Part shown: positions 1 to 10,242 of the stretch, piece by piece | Layout: the number at the start of each line of letters is the position of its first letter | Position numbering within the stretch: position 1 is the stretch's first letter | DNA from: Opitutales bacterium | Lineage (GTDB): Bacteria; Verrucomicrobiota; Verrucomicrobiia; Opitutales; Intestinicryptomonadaceae | Length of the DNA stretch: 64,000 bases | Assembly (NCBI GenBank): GCA_015061945.1 | Contig: SUVP01000004.1 | Span: forward strand, 1-64,000 | Direction: 5' to 3' | The notes under the pieces: model-generated | What the model saw: the letters and a program-made list of their open reading frames with translations, nothing else | Told to the model about the DNA's origin: nothing | Database searches by the model: none | Position numbers and translations under genes: made by a program

Positions 1-1107
1 GTTTTTCATCAGCTCTTTGCGACGTTCCTCTGGCAAAGTGAAATCGGCTGGCTTGCCATTTTGAGCGAGAACTTCGTTCTTTTTTACGACATACAAATCG
101 AGAATCTTATTGAAGTTGACTTCGTCTCTGTCGTACTGCAAATCGACTGGTGCTTCGTACTTCGGATAGTGGTTATCGCCGATTGGAATTTTGATATCTA
201 CTTTTTCGGCAATCTCGAGCGTGTTATCGAGTGCTTCGGGCAAATCGGGGAAAAGCGATTCCATTTCTTCTCGAGTCTTGATGTAAAACTCGTTGTTGGG
301 ATACCGCATACGGTTTGTGTCGGACACAAGCGAGCCAGTGTTGATACAAAGCATAGCGTCGTGTGCGGTAGCGTCTTCTTTATATACATAGTGGCTATCG
401 TTTGTGGCAACCAACTTCAAATCGAACTCTCTTGCAAGCTTTACAAGCCCAGGGATAACTTTCTTATCGGCTGGCAAAAAGTGATTTTGGATTTCAATGT
501 AATAGTTGTCCTTGCCGAAAATATCGACAAAATTTGCAGTTATACGTCGAGCATTTTCGTAATCGGAATACAATAGATATTGCGACGCTACCCCATTGAG
601 ACAACCACTTAACGCAATTATACCTTTTGAATATTTTGCGAGCGTTTCAAAATCAATACGGGGTTTGCGATAAAATCCTCGAGAGAAAGATTCACTTGTG
701 AGCTTTGCTAAATTCAAAAAGCCCTCATAATCTTTTGCGAGCAAAGTCTTGTGATGCGTTTGCAACTTTGGATAATTTTGTGGAGTCAATAACGCAGGGT
801 CGCTTTCGATACCGTCAATATCGTCAGATTTTTCTTGCGAACGCAACTGCTTACGCATTTCAGCGACATCGTCATTCAAAGTGTGGTCGTTAATATAATA
901 TGCTTCAATGCCAATAATTGGCTTAATACCAGCTTTTTTCGATGCTTGATAAAAGTCGATAGCACCACACATATTGCCGTGGTCTGTCATCGCAACAGCG
1001 GGCATACCGAGCTCTTTGACACGATTGACAAGCACAGGCAAACGTGAGCAACCATCGAGAACAGAATAATCGGTATGAACGTGAAGATGTACAAAGTTGT
1101 TTGACAT
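1..1107 (-). CDS. dnaE: DNA polymerase III alpha subunit, N-terminal part (runs off the window)
   Basis: The leftward reading frame from the ATG at 1107 stays open to base 1, giving 369 codons with no stop, so the rest lies outside the window. The N-terminus begins MSNNFVHLHVHTDYSVLDG, the PHP-domain signature of bacterial replicative polymerase alpha subunits, followed by the conserved MTDHGNM and GIEAYY stretches and, further on, SGCLNG and NDSHYV. This is the catalytic subunit of the replisome; full-length family members run to about 1,150 residues or more. No Shine-Dalgarno sequence is evident before the start. The gene is divergent from mutA, with 243 bp between the starts. Identity is clear from motifs; the class (DnaE rather than PolC) follows from the N-terminal PHP domain with no preceding OB or exonuclease region. 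Confidence 0.93.
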   Translation of the reverse strand, partial: MSNNFVHLHVHTDYSVLDGCSRLPVLVNRVKELGMPAVAMTDHGNMCGAIDFYQASKKAGIKPIIGIEAYYINDHTLNDDVAEMRKQLRSQEKSDDIDGIESDPALLTPQNYPKLQTHHKTLLAKDYEGFLNLAKLTSESFSRGFYRKPRIDFETLAKYSKGIIALSGCLNGVASQYLLYSDYENARRITANFVDIFGKDNYYIEIQNHFLPADKKVIPGLVKLAREFDLKLVATNDSHYVYKEDATAHDAMLCINTGSLVSDTNRMRYPNNEFYIKTREEMESLFPDLPEALDNTLEIAEKVDIKIPIGDNHYPKYEAPVDLQYDRDEVNFNKILDLYVVKKNEVLAQNGKPADFTLPEERRKELMKN

Positions 1108-1186
1108 TGGCGTAAATATTTTCAGAAAAAATTGCGTAAATTCAAAAATGAAGTTTTGCAAGATTTTTGCCAAAATCAACACCATT

Positions 1187-1215
1187 TTTATATTTTTAAA
1201 ACGCTTGACTATAAT
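1187..1215 (+). promoter_or_regulatory. putative mutA promoter
   Basis: A perfect TATAAT lies at 1210-1215, with TTTATA (4 of 6 to the -35 consensus) at 1187-1192 and 17 bp between them. The site is in the dnaE-mutA gap and would give a leader of about 130 nt for mutA. An overlapping TTGACT at 1205-1210 with CATTAT at 1227-1232 is an alternative. Confidence 0.45.
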
Positions 1216-1243
1216 ATAGAGTCGTGCATTATGGAAAGTTCAT

Positions 1244-1292
1244 GGTGGATTTTCGTCTGTTGATTTTTTTTGAAATCAGTGAGATTTCCACC
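1244..1292 (+). other. nested hairpin in the mutA leader
   Basis: GGTGGA (1244-1249) can pair with TCCACC (1287-1292). Inside it TGATTT (1261-1266) pairs with AAATCA (1273-1278), extendable by wobble pairs. It is not followed by a T-run, so it does not look like a terminator. It has none of the features of a cobalamin riboswitch that I could recognise. It could be a regulatory or stabilising leader structure for the B12-dependent mutase genes. Confidence 0.35.
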
Positions 1293-1350
1293 TGAAAAAA
1301 CCAAAAAAAACGAACACTACGGGAAAGAATTTTAACAGGAAATAAAACTA

Positions 1351-3429
1351 ATGGAAAACGAAAATAAACTGTTTGAAGAGTTCAAACCGTCAACATATCA
1401 AGAATGGTATGTCGAAGCTGAAAAGCTTCTCAAAGGTGCACCATTCGATAAGAAAATGCTGACAAAAACCCCCGAAGGTATCACCCTCAAGCCTATTTAT
1501 AATAAAGAGGATATGACCTTCGACGTATCCCTCCCAGGATTCGATGACTATGTCCGCGGTACATGTGCTGCAGGCAATAAGGCAACTCCTTGGAAAATCT
1601 CACAAGAACTTTGTGCAGGTACTCCAGAAGAATTCAACAAGAAAGCTCTCGACGCTTTGAATAAAGGTCAGACTTCGCTCGAAATCGTTCTCGACGACGC
1701 ATCTGCAAACGCAGTTGACGCAGACAAGTCGGAAAAATGCAAAGTTGCATACAAGGGAATCTCGATTTCATCAGCATCTGACTTCGATGTAGCCCTCAAG
1801 GGTATCGAAACAGATTGTGTAGAGCTTAATATCCACACAGCAAGTGCAGAAGCAGATATCGCATCGGCTCTCTACGCATCGCAAAAAGGCAAAAACCTTA
1901 AGGGTGGTATTTTCTTCGACCCAATTTCACAACTCGCAAAAACTGGTAAACTCAATCGCTCGATTGATTGTGCAATGAACGAGATGTTCGCAGTTGCTTC
2001 TTACAACGTTAAGAATCAACCAGCTTTCACAGCAATCGGTGTTGACACAATGGCATACTCATCAGCTGGTGCAAGTGCAGTTGAAGAACTCGGTTCAGCA
2101 TTCGCAACAGCAGTTGCTTACATCCGTGCAATGCTCGAACGTGGTATGTCAATCGACGAAGTTGCATCGCAAATCCGCTTCCGTGTAAGCTTGGGTAGCA
2201 ACTTCTTTATGGAAATTGCAAAAATCCGTGCAGCGAGAATGCTTTGGGCAAAAATCATTGCTGAATTTGGCGGAAACGAACAATCGCAAAAGATTAAGCT
2301 CGGTGCAAGAACAGCAATCTACAACAAGACTGTTTACGACCCATACGTCAATATGCTCCGCACAGCAACTGAAGCATTCTCTGGCGTAGTCGGCGGTGTT
2401 GATTCAATGACAGTCGGTGCGTTTGATGAAATCATCCGCAACCCAGACGAATTCTCTGAAAGAATCGCACGCAACCAACAAATCATTCTCCAAGAAGAAT
2501 GCAACCTCACAGACGTTATCGACCCAGCAGGTGGTTCGTACTACGTTGAAAACCTCACACGCGAACTCGCATCAAAGGTTTGGGAATTCTTCGCAAAGAT
2601 TGAAGAACAAGGCGGAATCCTCAAAGCACTCGAAGCTGGTTTCGTACAAGATGCAATCGCATCAACAGCAGCAGGCAAAAAGAAGCTTTACGACACTCGC
2701 AGAAGCTCGGTAGTTGGCACAAACAATTACGCAAATATGAGCGAAGAATTGCTCGACAAGGGCGAATGCAAATGTGCAGAACTCTTTGAAGCACGTTCAA
2801 AGAAAGTCGCATCTGATCGCAAAGACATTGCAATCGACCTCGCTGGTGCAACTGGTAGCGACGCAATCGCAAAGCTCGTTGATTACGCATCACAAGGTGC
2901 AACAATCTCTGCATTGCAATCGGCAATCTGCAACTGCTCAGCATCGACAGAAGTTAAAGCTCTTAACATCCACCGTGCAGTAGAACACTTTGAAGCTCTC
3001 CGCAAGGCAAGTGCTGACTACAAAGCAAAGAATGGTTTTGGACCAAAATTGTTCCTCGCAACAATGGGACCACTCATTCAGCACAAAATCCGTGCAGACT
3101 TTATCCGTGGCTTCTTTGAAGTTGGCGGTTTTGACGTTATCTATCCAAACGGCTTTGAAAATGGCGATGACGCTGCAAAGGCATTTGCTGAAAGCGGTGC
3201 AAAGTTCGCTGTTATCTGCTCAACTGACGACACATACCCAACACTCGTTCCAGAAGTGACAAAGGCAATCAAAGCAGTTAAGGCAGATGCTAAAGTATTC
3301 CTCGCAGGTATCCCTGCACCTGAAGCAGAACCCGCATACAAAGAAGCTGGTCTCGACGGCAGTGTAAACATCAAGAGCAACAACTACGAAACACTCAAGT
3401 CGATGCTCGCTGAAATTGGCGTTCTCTAA
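1351..3429 (+). CDS. mutA: methylmalonyl-CoA mutase, small (alpha-type, non-catalytic) subunit
   Basis: This 692-residue protein is related along its length to the mutase large subunit encoded next door: both share the [20 protein letters not shown]-type segment and the [20 protein letters not shown] segment. The C-terminal Rossmann-like domain (about residues 565-692) lacks the DxHxxG cobalamin-binding motif found in MutB. This matches the heterodimeric enzymes of the Propionibacterium type, where the small subunit is structural. The enzyme interconverts succinyl-CoA and R-methylmalonyl-CoA, in propionate formation or breakdown. An AGGA lies about a dozen bases before the ATG. mutB follows 22 bp downstream. 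Neither methylmalonyl-CoA epimerase nor the MeaB chaperone is adjacent. Confidence 0.95.
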   Translation: MENENKLFEEFKPSTYQEWYVEAEKLLKGAPFDKKMLTKTPEGITLKPIYNKEDMTFDVSLPGFDDYVRGTCAAGNKATPWKISQELCAGTPEEFNKKALDALNKGQTSLEIVLDDASANAVDADKSEKCKVAYKGISISSASDFDVALKGIETDCVELNIHTASAEADIASALYASQKGKNLKGGIFFDPISQLAKTGKLNRSIDCAMNEMFAVASYNVKNQPAFTAIGVDTMAYSSAGASAVEELGSAFATAVAYIRAMLERGMSIDEVASQIRFRVSLGSNFFMEIAKIRAARMLWAKIIAEFGGNEQSQKIKLGARTAIYNKTVYDPYVNMLRTATEAFSGVVGGVDSMTVGAFDEIIRNPDEFSERIARNQQIILQEECNLTDVIDPAGGSYYVENLTRELASKVWEFFAKIEEQGGILKALEAGFVQDAIASTAAGKKKLYDTRRSSVVGTNNYANMSEELLDKGECKCAELFEARSKKVASDRKDIAIDLAGATGSDAIAKLVDYASQGATISALQSAICNCSASTEVKALNIHRAVEHFEALRKASADYKAKNGFGPKLFLATMGPLIQHKIRADFIRGFFEVGGFDVIYPNGFENGDDAAKAFAESGAKFAVICSTDDTYPTLVPEVTKAIKAVKADAKVFLAGIPAPEAEPAYKEAGLDGSVNIKSNNYETLKSMLAEIGVL

Positions 3430-3451
3430 TCAACGGAAAGGAAAATTTAAA

Positions 3452-5635
3452 ATGAGTAAAAATCCTGATTTCTCAAAAATCGCTTTTGAAAACCCAAAGG
3501 CGAAAATATCAATGAACGAATGGAAAGCAGATGTCGAAAAGAAGACTGGCAAAAAGTTCGACGACCTCATTGTTGATACAATGGAACAAATCCCTGTAAA
3601 GCCTTTGTACACATCGGCAGACACAGAAGGTCTTGAACACACAGGCTTCACAGCAGGTATCGCTCCAAACTTGCGTGGTCCATACGCAACAATGTATGTT
3701 GTACGCCCATGGACAGTACGTCAATACGCAGGTTTCTCGACAGCTGAAGAATCAAATGCATTCTATCGTAGAAATCTCGCAGCAGGTCAAAAGGGTCTTT
3801 CGATTGCTTTCGACTTGGCTACACACCGCGGTTATGACTCTGACCACGCACGTGTAGTTGGCGACGTTGGTAAAGCTGGTGTTGCGGTTGACTCTATTAT
3901 GGATATGCAAGTTTTGTTCGACAAAATTCCGCTTTCGCAAGTATCAGTATCGATGACAATGAATGGTGCAGTTCTTCCAATTTTGGCGTTCTACATCGTT
4001 GCAGGTCTCGAACAAGGTGCAAAGCTCGAACAACTCGCAGGTACAATTCAAAATGACATCTTGAAGGAATTTATGGTGCGTAATACTTACATTTACCCAC
4101 CAACACCTTCGATGAAAATCATCGGTGATATCTTCGCATATACATCAAAGAATATGCCGAAGTTCAACAGTATCTCGATTTCTGGCTACCACATGCAAGA
4201 AGCAGGTGCAACAGCAGACTTGGAAATGGCTTACACACTCGCAGACGGTCTTGAATACCTCCGTGAAGGTGAAAAAGCAGGTCTTAAAGTTGACCAATTT
4301 GCACCACGTCTTTCGTTCTTCTGGGCTATCGGTAAGAACTACTTTATGGAAGTTGCAAAGATGCGTGCAGCAAGAATGCTCTGGGCAAAAATCGTCAATG
4401 GTTTCAACCCACAAAATCCAAAGAGCTTGGCATTGCGTACACACTCGCAAACAAGTGGATGGTCGCTCACAGAACAAGATCCATTCAACAACGTTACACG
4501 CACAGCTATCGAAGCTATGGGTGCAGCTCTCGGACACACACAAAGCTTGCACACAAACGCTCTCGACGAAGCTATCGCATTGCCGACAGACTTCTCTGCT
4601 CGTATCGCTCGCAACACACAACTTTACTTGCAAGACGAAACAAGCATCTGCCGTGTAATTGACCCATGGGCAGGTTCGTACTACGTTGAAGCTCTCACAG
4701 ACGCTCTCGTAAAGCGTGCATGGGGACACATCCAAGAAGTCGAATCGCATGGCGGTATGACAAAAGCTATCGAAGCAGGCTTGCCAAAGCTCCGCATCGA
4801 AGAAGCATCGGCACGTCGCCAAGCACGTATCGACAGTGGTCGCGAAACAATTGTTGGTCTTACAAAATACCGCCTCGAAAAAGAACAGCCTCTCGATATT
4901 CTCGATATCGACAACACAGCTGTTCGCGAAGCACAAATTAAGAAGCTCCAAACACTCAGAGCAAACCGCGACAACACAAAAGTTCGCCAAATCCTCGAAG
5001 AAATCACAAAGTGTGCAGAAACAGGTCAAGGAAACCTTCTCGAGCTCAGCGTTGAAGCAGCAAAGGCTCGTGCAAGCTTGGGTGAAATTTCTGACGCTTG
5101 CGAAAAGGTATTTGGTCGCTACAAGGCAGTTATCCGCTCAATCAGTGGTGTATACGAAAAAGAATTCGCAAAGGACGGCAAGAATATGGAAATTGTCAAC
5201 GATATCTCGAAACTCATCAAGGAATTTGAAGGAAAAGAAGGTCGCAAGCCACGTATCCTCATCGCAAAGATGGGTCAAGACGGACACGACCGTGGTGCAA
5301 AGGTTGTTGCAACAGCATACGCAGACCTCGGCTTCACAGTTGATATGGGACCACTCTTCCAAACTCCAGAAGAAACAGCAAAGATGGCAGTCGAAAACGA
5401 CGTACACATCGTTGCTATGTCATCATTGGCAGCTGGCCACAAGACACTCTTGCCACAACTCGTTGAAGAGCTCAAGAAGCTCGGACGTGAAGACATTATG
5501 GTTGTTGTCGGTGGTGTTATCCCAGCACAAGACTACGACTTCTTGCTCAAGAACGGTGCAAGTGCAATCTTCGGACCTGGAACAGTTATCCCTGAATCAG
5601 CAAAGAAGATGCTCCAACTCCTCTTGGCAGAATAA
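3452..5635 (+). CDS. mutB: methylmalonyl-CoA mutase, large (catalytic) subunit
   Basis: The start at 3452 gives 727 residues. An upstream in-frame ATG at 3416 would overlap the end of mutA, while a good Shine-Dalgarno sequence (GGAAAGGA, 3435-3442) serves the start chosen here. The N-terminal TIM barrel carries family motifs such as GYHMQEAGA and RIARNTQL. The C-terminal cobalamin domain holds DGHDRG with the axial histidine at residue 612 (codon 5285-5287). With MutA it makes adenosylcobalamin-dependent methylmalonyl-CoA mutase, so the cell needs B12. The two genes form an operon closed by a strong terminator. In an anaerobic fermenter the pathway would usually run from succinate towards propionate, which is inference here. 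Confidence 0.97.
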   Translation: MSKNPDFSKIAFENPKAKISMNEWKADVEKKTGKKFDDLIVDTMEQIPVKPLYTSADTEGLEHTGFTAGIAPNLRGPYATMYVVRPWTVRQYAGFSTAEESNAFYRRNLAAGQKGLSIAFDLATHRGYDSDHARVVGDVGKAGVAVDSIMDMQVLFDKIPLSQVSVSMTMNGAVLPILAFYIVAGLEQGAKLEQLAGTIQNDILKEFMVRNTYIYPPTPSMKIIGDIFAYTSKNMPKFNSISISGYHMQEAGATADLEMAYTLADGLEYLREGEKAGLKVDQFAPRLSFFWAIGKNYFMEVAKMRAARMLWAKIVNGFNPQNPKSLALRTHSQTSGWSLTEQDPFNNVTRTAIEAMGAALGHTQSLHTNALDEAIALPTDFSARIARNTQLYLQDETSICRVIDPWAGSYYVEALTDALVKRAWGHIQEVESHGGMTKAIEAGLPKLRIEEASARRQARIDSGRETIVGLTKYRLEKEQPLDILDIDNTAVREAQIKKLQTLRANRDNTKVRQILEEITKCAETGQGNLLELSVEAAKARASLGEISDACEKVFGRYKAVIRSISGVYEKEFAKDGKNMEIVNDISKLIKEFEGKEGRKPRILIAKMGQDGHDRGAKVVATAYADLGFTVDMGPLFQTPEETAKMAVENDVHIVAMSSLAAGHKTLLPQLVEELKKLGREDIMVVVGGVIPAQDYDFLLKNGASAIFGPGTVIPESAKKMLQLLLAE

Positions 5636-5660
5636 GCTGGTACTGAAAAATACTTATCAG

Positions 5661-5693
5661 AAAAATGCGAGGTTTACGCCTCGCATTTTTTTT
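5661..5693 (+). terminator. rho-independent terminator after mutAB
   Basis: AATGCGAGG and CCTCGCATT form a 9-bp stem around a short loop, followed by a run of eight or more T on the plus strand, 26 bp after the mutB stop. Confidence 0.9.
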
Positions 5694-5709
5694 GGTTAGT
5701 TAAAAAATA

Positions 5710-5737
5710 TTGACAAATTATAAACATCACCTATTTT
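5710..5737 (+). promoter_or_regulatory. putative promoter of the 5774 PEP-CTERM gene
   Basis: A perfect TTGACA (5710-5715) is followed after 16 bp by TATTTT (5732-5737). The context TATTTTTC recurs at the equivalent place upstream of the genes starting at 55261 and 56412. Confidence 0.5.
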
Positions 5738-5773
5738 TCTTTTCCTTATAAATTTTAATTTAATAATCTAAAT

Positions 5774-7123
5774 ATGAAAAAATTACTTATCACTTCATCG
5801 CTTTTTGCATTTCTTACCAACTATTCTCTCGGTGCAGAAATAGTAGCATTAAGCGGACAAGAACTCGTCTATGACACTATAACAAAAGTCTACAAGACAA
5901 AAGAAGAAACACCTTATGCAGACCAAAAGTACATGGCATATAAAGGCGGTTCTATTGTTGTAAATGGCGACATAAATGTAACACTTACTGATTTTCATAG
6001 ATATACAGAAAAACTTAATGAGGTTGATTTCGTTTCAGGACTAATAAAATTGAACTCAACAAAAAATGCCAAAGACGATACAACAGATTACTCTAACGCA
6101 TCACCAAGTGTTGTTGTAAAAGGTACAGTTCGCACTGTTATCAATGGAGACACAAAAATAGACCTTCTCTATGGTGGTAATGGTGGAAACGTAGATAACG
6201 CTACATCGACAGTTGGTGCTGTTGATCTCACGATAAACAGCGGTACATTTGGTAGTATTAGGGTTGCAGGTGGTGCAACAAGTAGCGTAGATGGCAATGT
6301 CACATTGAATATGTACGGTGGCGAATCAAATACTATTTACGGGGCTATTTCTGGTGGAACTATTGGCGGTACAGTAAGCTTGAACATAGCAAATACACTC
6401 GTAAATAAAAATATTTACGCTGGTATTGCTGGATCGTCTTCATATATTAATGGTGGAACACGCATTGTTTTATCTGGTACAACAAAAGTTTCGGGTAATG
6501 TTACAGCGGGTTCATGGTCATCAGAAGCTGGAAAAATTAAAAACGGCACGTCAATTACTTTGAAAGATTCGGCAAATGTACTCGGTACAATCAATGGTGC
6601 TGGTGGAGCAGAAGACGCTTCATATATTGAAGGCGATAAAGTGTTAAACATCGAAAGCTACAATGGCACATTAGATGCAACTATCGCAAATATCGACATT
6701 CTCAATATTTCAGCCGATAGCTACATTACATTCACAAACTCATTTAATGTTGAAACTTTATCAATAGAAATTTCTCAATTTGCATTACTCTCAACAGATG
6801 CTAAAGTTGTTTTGGCTGACGGAACAACATTTGAAACTCTCACATTGGTTGGGGATTTCAGTAAAACAAGAAATACTTATGACTTGTCTCAAGTCTTTGG
6901 AGAAAACACTGGTGTTGTACTCGCTTCAATGGAAGAAAATGGAACAACATTTACTGTTGTAAGCGAAGGTCAAGAATGGACAACAGAGAACGTATCATTT
7001 GAAAATGGTGCAATAAGTTTCGACCTTGGAGAAGCAATTGTAGCAGTTCCAGAAGCAAGTACATATGCACTTATCCTTGGTGCAATAGCTTTGGGCTTTG
7101 CAGTATATCGCAGAAGAAAATAA
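5774..7123 (+). CDS. secreted surface protein with PEP-CTERM-like sorting tail
   Basis: This 449-residue protein has an N-terminal signal peptide (MKKLLITSSLFAFLTNYSLG, then AE). Its long middle region is rich in Gly, Thr, Ser, Asn and Val in short beta-type repeats (for example around residues 130-290, with recurring GG-x-V-x-L-x-I patterns), as in beta-helical adhesins. The last about 25 residues read VPEAS, then a hydrophobic helix, then YRRRK: the three-part layout of PEP-CTERM proteins, which exosortase systems process and attach or release at the outer surface. No exosortase gene is in this window. The substrate or partner is unknown. It stands alone between its own promoter and a terminator shared with the converging gene. 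Confidence 0.85.
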   Translation: MKKLLITSSLFAFLTNYSLGAEIVALSGQELVYDTITKVYKTKEETPYADQKYMAYKGGSIVVNGDINVTLTDFHRYTEKLNEVDFVSGLIKLNSTKNAKDDTTDYSNASPSVVVKGTVRTVINGDTKIDLLYGGNGGNVDNATSTVGAVDLTINSGTFGSIRVAGGATSSVDGNVTLNMYGGESNTIYGAISGGTIGGTVSLNIANTLVNKNIYAGIAGSSSYINGGTRIVLSGTTKVSGNVTAGSWSSEAGKIKNGTSITLKDSANVLGTINGAGGAEDASYIEGDKVLNIESYNGTLDATIANIDILNISADSYITFTNSFNVETLSIEISQFALLSTDAKVVLADGTTFETLTLVGDFSKTRNTYDLSQVFGENTGVVLASMEENGTTFTVVSEGQEWTTENVSFENGAISFDLGEAIVAVPEASTYALILGAIALGFAVYRRRK

Positions 7124-7146
7124 GATTAAGCAATAACTTATTTCAC

Positions 7147-7181
7147 AAAAAAGCCGTTTGCTATTAGCAAACGGCTTTTTG
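7147..7181. terminator. bidirectional terminator
   Basis: AAAAAGCCGTTTGC (7148-7161) and GCAAACGGCTTTTT (7167-7180) form a 14-bp stem with a 5-nt loop, with A and T runs on both sides. It lies between the converging genes ending at 7123 and 7216. Confidence 0.92.
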
Positions 7182-7215
7182 TTTAGGGTTATAACACAAG
7201 GCTTTTGATTGTAGC

Positions 7216-9459
7216 CTAATTCTTTCTTGCGAAATCGATGCTCAAGAATTTTTCATACAAGTCAATCGCCGTATAAAAATAGTGGTTAGACGATTCAAAA
7301 CCGATGTGTGCGTCTTTCATAACAATCGCGAGCTGTTCTTTTGCAAGACGCTCCTCTGCGTCAAGAATTGTAAGCATACTCTGTTTGTTTTCCGGCTTGT
7401 TAGCATCACGCAACTGCACAAATTTAGCTTGGTTTACAACTGATACAAAATGGATTCTGGCTGTATCTGCCCAACCATATGTTTTTTCAAATTCGGCTTT
7501 CTGAACGTCAGACATCTTTGACGTATCAACCGACTTCAAAATCTGCATACCTTTTTCAAATCCAGTTGCCAATTTTTGCATTTGCGAGATATACGCATCT
7601 TCTTTAAAAATCGAACGCCAACTTCTCAAATCGTCGTAAGGGTAGCATACCATTGTCGCCGTATAATTTGTCTTATGCGAGAATATCGGGTTTGCGACAC
7701 CCACATTGTGCGGACCATAATAAATCCCTGAAATAAAGAATGGGTATTCTTCAAACGCTTCAGAAAATATTTTCCATGCCTGAACTATTTTATCTGCTTG
7801 CGATACTCCATAATACTTTTCAGCAATGCGAGTGATATTTTCAGAAAATGATTTTGATGTATCGTAAGTATTGAAAAGTTCGAGGTTAGCAGTTGGGTAT
7901 CCGCCCAAGCTCCACGACAACAAGAAATTTTCAACACCATTTTCACGCAACGCTTTTGTGTGTCTGCCCGCAATATTCATAACTGGCAACGCTGGTGCCG
8001 ACGCAAATTCCCACGACAAATTCACCTGCACTTTCGCCATTGTGCGAAGTCCACATTCCTTTGCTTTCTTCCAACAGTTAATCGCACGTTGGCTTGGTCC
8101 GACAACAGAAAGCGAGTACTCGTTTATAGTCGATTTCGCCCCACCTCGCTCCATTTTACAACCGATTTCGCTAACGGTCATATAAATTATCCCTTTGTCG
8201 AGACGTGGGAGGATTTCCATTGTTTCTTCCTCTTTCCATTTCCAGTCCCACGCAATCATTTGAGCTGTTGGCGAGCCACGTTTGATTGCTCGATAAATTG
8301 TATTATTCACTTCTGAAATAATATCAACCTTGCCACGTTGCTCACAAATTTTGCAACGCTTGTCAAAATCGCTTCTCGACAAACAGTTTGTTGGGTTTTC
8401 CGACGCAGTGATTGTGAACACTCCACCCAATTTTGGTGCTTGCTTAAAGACTTTTTCAGTCGCATCCGAAAGCCACATTAAAACAGCAGGATTAGATGTA
8501 CACATTGAAGTTATGGTCAACTTTGGGTAGTGCGTACCCTTTAACTCTGCACGCTCTGGCGATGTTTCAAAGAAAGAATCGGGCATTCCACGAGGTTCGT
8601 TAAAATAGAGCCAAACTTTTATTCCGTATTTTTCTGCACGTTCAATCAACTTGTTCAAATTTTTTATACGCTTTGGAGCATCGCTCGACCCTGGGAAAAT
8701 TCCCATTGGCTCAACAAGCGAATTTAGGACTATATGCAACCACACCGCATTGACACCTTTTTCCGCAAGCTCTGCGAGAAGCCCGTCTGGATAGGACATA
8801 TCAGTCATCAATGGATCTGCATAATCTGAGAAGTACGAAAATGCCATTCTCACTGAATCGTCTTTTTTAGTATTCACTCCGTCTGTTTTGGCGACTGAAA
8901 AGTTTTCAATAAATGAATATTTCGGAGCTTCGTCAAATATCGATTCAATCCCATTTTTACGCAAAACTTCCGCAATCCCACGAGCTCGTTTTTTCTCGAT
9001 TTGAGTAGGTGGAACATATTTCAACTCTGCACAAATCGGCTTAAATGCACCGAGCTTTTCATAAAGAAAATCGTCGTGAAGTAGACGCATTGACAAAGTT
9101 TTTGCATCGAGATTCAAGAGAGTCAACATCTGTGGATAGTCCAAAAGATGCCAGTTTCGGCGGAGAAGTGTGATGTACCCTTTGGGAGATTCCCACCATT
9201 TTGAGATATTCTTTTGCGGGGGCAATCCCATATCGGTTGCCATTTCTTCAATTTGCTGTTGCGACGCTCCCACGACTTTTGCGAGTCTTTCAGCCGATAC
9301 GCTCGTCCAATTTCTGAACACAAACGCATACAATCTATTTGGGAAATATTCATACTGCATTGCATCTTTCTTCAAACGCGACACAGGCAAACACGCTAAA
9401 TCATTCCCAAATAAAAATGAAGATATTAAACATAATACTATAATAGAAAGATACCTCAT
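7216..9459 (-). CDS. secreted TIM-barrel glycoside-hydrolase-like protein
   Basis: A 747-residue protein with a signal peptide (MRYLSIIVLCLISSFLFG). Residues from about 190 look like an (alpha/beta)8 barrel: a segment on a female-worded 'KGVNAVWLHIVLN' strand, a KYGIKVWLYFNEPRG strand, and later a strand ending TITASEN with an acidic residue where barrel hydrolases carry catalytic groups. A CxxC pair (CKIC, just after TITASEN) follows and could hold a metal or disulfide. I do not recognise a named GH family with certainty; the layout resembles uncharacterised hexosaminidase-like barrels found in Verrucomicrobiota and Bacteroidota. TTGACA lies about 30 bp before the start (9489-9494, minus strand). 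No Shine-Dalgarno sequence is seen. It has no operon partner. Confidence 0.6.
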   Translation of the reverse strand: MRYLSIIVLCLISSFLFGNDLACLPVSRLKKDAMQYEYFPNRLYAFVFRNWTSVSAERLAKVVGASQQQIEEMATDMGLPPQKNISKWWESPKGYITLLRRNWHLLDYPQMLTLLNLDAKTLSMRLLHDDFLYEKLGAFKPICAELKYVPPTQIEKKRARGIAEVLRKNGIESIFDEAPKYSFIENFSVAKTDGVNTKKDDSVRMAFSYFSDYADPLMTDMSYPDGLLAELAEKGVNAVWLHIVLNSLVEPMGIFPGSSDAPKRIKNLNKLIERAEKYGIKVWLYFNEPRGMPDSFFETSPERAELKGTHYPKLTITSMCTSNPAVLMWLSDATEKVFKQAPKLGGVFTITASENPTNCLSRSDFDKRCKICEQRGKVDIISEVNNTIYRAIKRGSPTAQMIAWDWKWKEEETMEILPRLDKGIIYMTVSEIGCKMERGGAKSTINEYSLSVVGPSQRAINCWKKAKECGLRTMAKVQVNLSWEFASAPALPVMNIAGRHTKALRENGVENFLLSWSLGGYPTANLELFNTYDTSKSFSENITRIAEKYYGVSQADKIVQAWKIFSEAFEEYPFFISGIYYGPHNVGVANPIFSHKTNYTATMVCYPYDDLRSWRSIFKEDAYISQMQKLATGFEKGMQILKSVDTSKMSDVQKAEFEKTYGWADTARIHFVSVVNQAKFVQLRDANKPENKQSMLTILDAEERLAKEQLAIVMKDAHIGFESSNHYFYTAIDLYEKFLSIDFARKN

Positions 9460-9516
9460 AAGAATGAGAATCTATCCTACAAAAATATTGTCAATTATTT
9501 TTGCGAGAAGTGTCGA

Positions 9517-10242
9517 TTAAATCGTACCAGCATTCACGCCAATATTTTCGCCTGTGATTGAGTCAGCCTTGTCGGACAACAAGAACATCACAGTACTCGC
9601 AACCGACTGCAAGCTCGTCGCACTTTTAAGCGATGTGCGATTAAATATTCTATCCTTTTGCTCGTCCGAAAGCGTTGAACTCATCGACGTTTCCATAAAG
9701 CCAGCAACAACTGTGTTCGAGCGTATTCCACGTTCGCCCCATTCGCGTGCAGTGTTTTTCGAGAACGCTTCTATCGCACCTTTGGTTGATGCATACATAG
9801 CAAGCCCTTTGTATCCAGTATGTGCCGATATAGAAGAAATATGAACAATACTACCCTTAACAGAGTGCAAAAGAAAATTTCTGATAACATATTTCGACAT
9901 CATCATCGGCGTAAAAACGTTCACCTTGTACATATCCTCAAGCTTTGAATAATCCAAATTCGAGATAATATCATCATACGCACACGCACCATTATTAACG
10001 TATCCAGCGAGCGACGTTTTCAGCCCGACGAACTCTTTGAAAACTTTTTCTTTCACAAGCTCAGTTGCGGATAAATCGAACGGCAAATGATTTATTGAAT
10101 CGGGATATTCCGACATCAACTCACGAAGTTCTGGCGTCATCGTTCGGCTGATACCATAAACATAATCGCCCGCTTCGGCAATCTGGCGGGCAATTTCCAA
10201 GCCAAGCCCTTTTGAAATTCCTGTTATCAAATATTTCTTCAT
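9517..10242 (-). CDS. short-chain dehydrogenase/reductase (FabG-like)
   Basis: A 241-residue classical SDR. It has the cofactor loop TGISKGLG at residues 7-14, an NNGA variant of the NNAG motif (83-86), and the catalytic set Ser137, Tyr150, Lys154 (YASTK). The end of the upstream AMP-ligase gene overlaps its ATG by four bases, so the two are translationally coupled. With the acyl carrier protein and ligase it looks like a small unit that loads an acid on a carrier and then reduces or modifies it, perhaps a 3-oxoacyl-ACP reduction. The true substrate is not visible. FabG of fatty-acid synthesis is the nearest textbook relative, but the context is not a fab operon. Confidence 0.85.
   Translation of the reverse strand: MKKYLITGISKGLGLEIARQIAEAGDYVYGISRTMTPELRELMSEYPDSINHLPFDLSATELVKEKVFKEFVGLKTSLAGYVNNGACAYDDIISNLDYSKLEDMYKVNVFTPMMMSKYVIRNFLLHSVKGSIVHISSISAHTGYKGLAMYASTKGAIEAFSKNTAREWGERGIRSNTVVAGFMETSMSSTLSDEQKDRIFNRTSLKSATSLQSVASTVMFLLSDKADSITGENIGVNAGTI

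Noticed and set aside
61-576. A 171-residue rightward ORF near the window start
   Set aside because: It lies antisense to dnaE, whose leftward frame is open through the whole stretch and carries PHP-domain motifs.
1108-1350. A cobalamin riboswitch before mutA
   Set aside because: Expected because of B12 dependence, but I find no B12-box-like segment, and the leader is short and AT-rich with only a simple nested hairpin.
4145-5029. A 294-residue ORF antisense to mutB
   Set aside because: It is a mirror of strong codon bias on the coding strand, rich in Cys and Phe without motifs. MutB is certain here.
4836-5699. A 287-residue plus-strand ORF in another frame of mutB
   Set aside because: Low-complexity Ser/Gln/Lys/Thr composition from the GCA/ACA-rich codon use of mutB; it runs into the terminator.
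7960-8316. A 118-residue rightward ORF inside the secreted barrel gene
   Set aside because: Antisense shadow of the 7216-9459 gene, with no motif, promoter or start signal.
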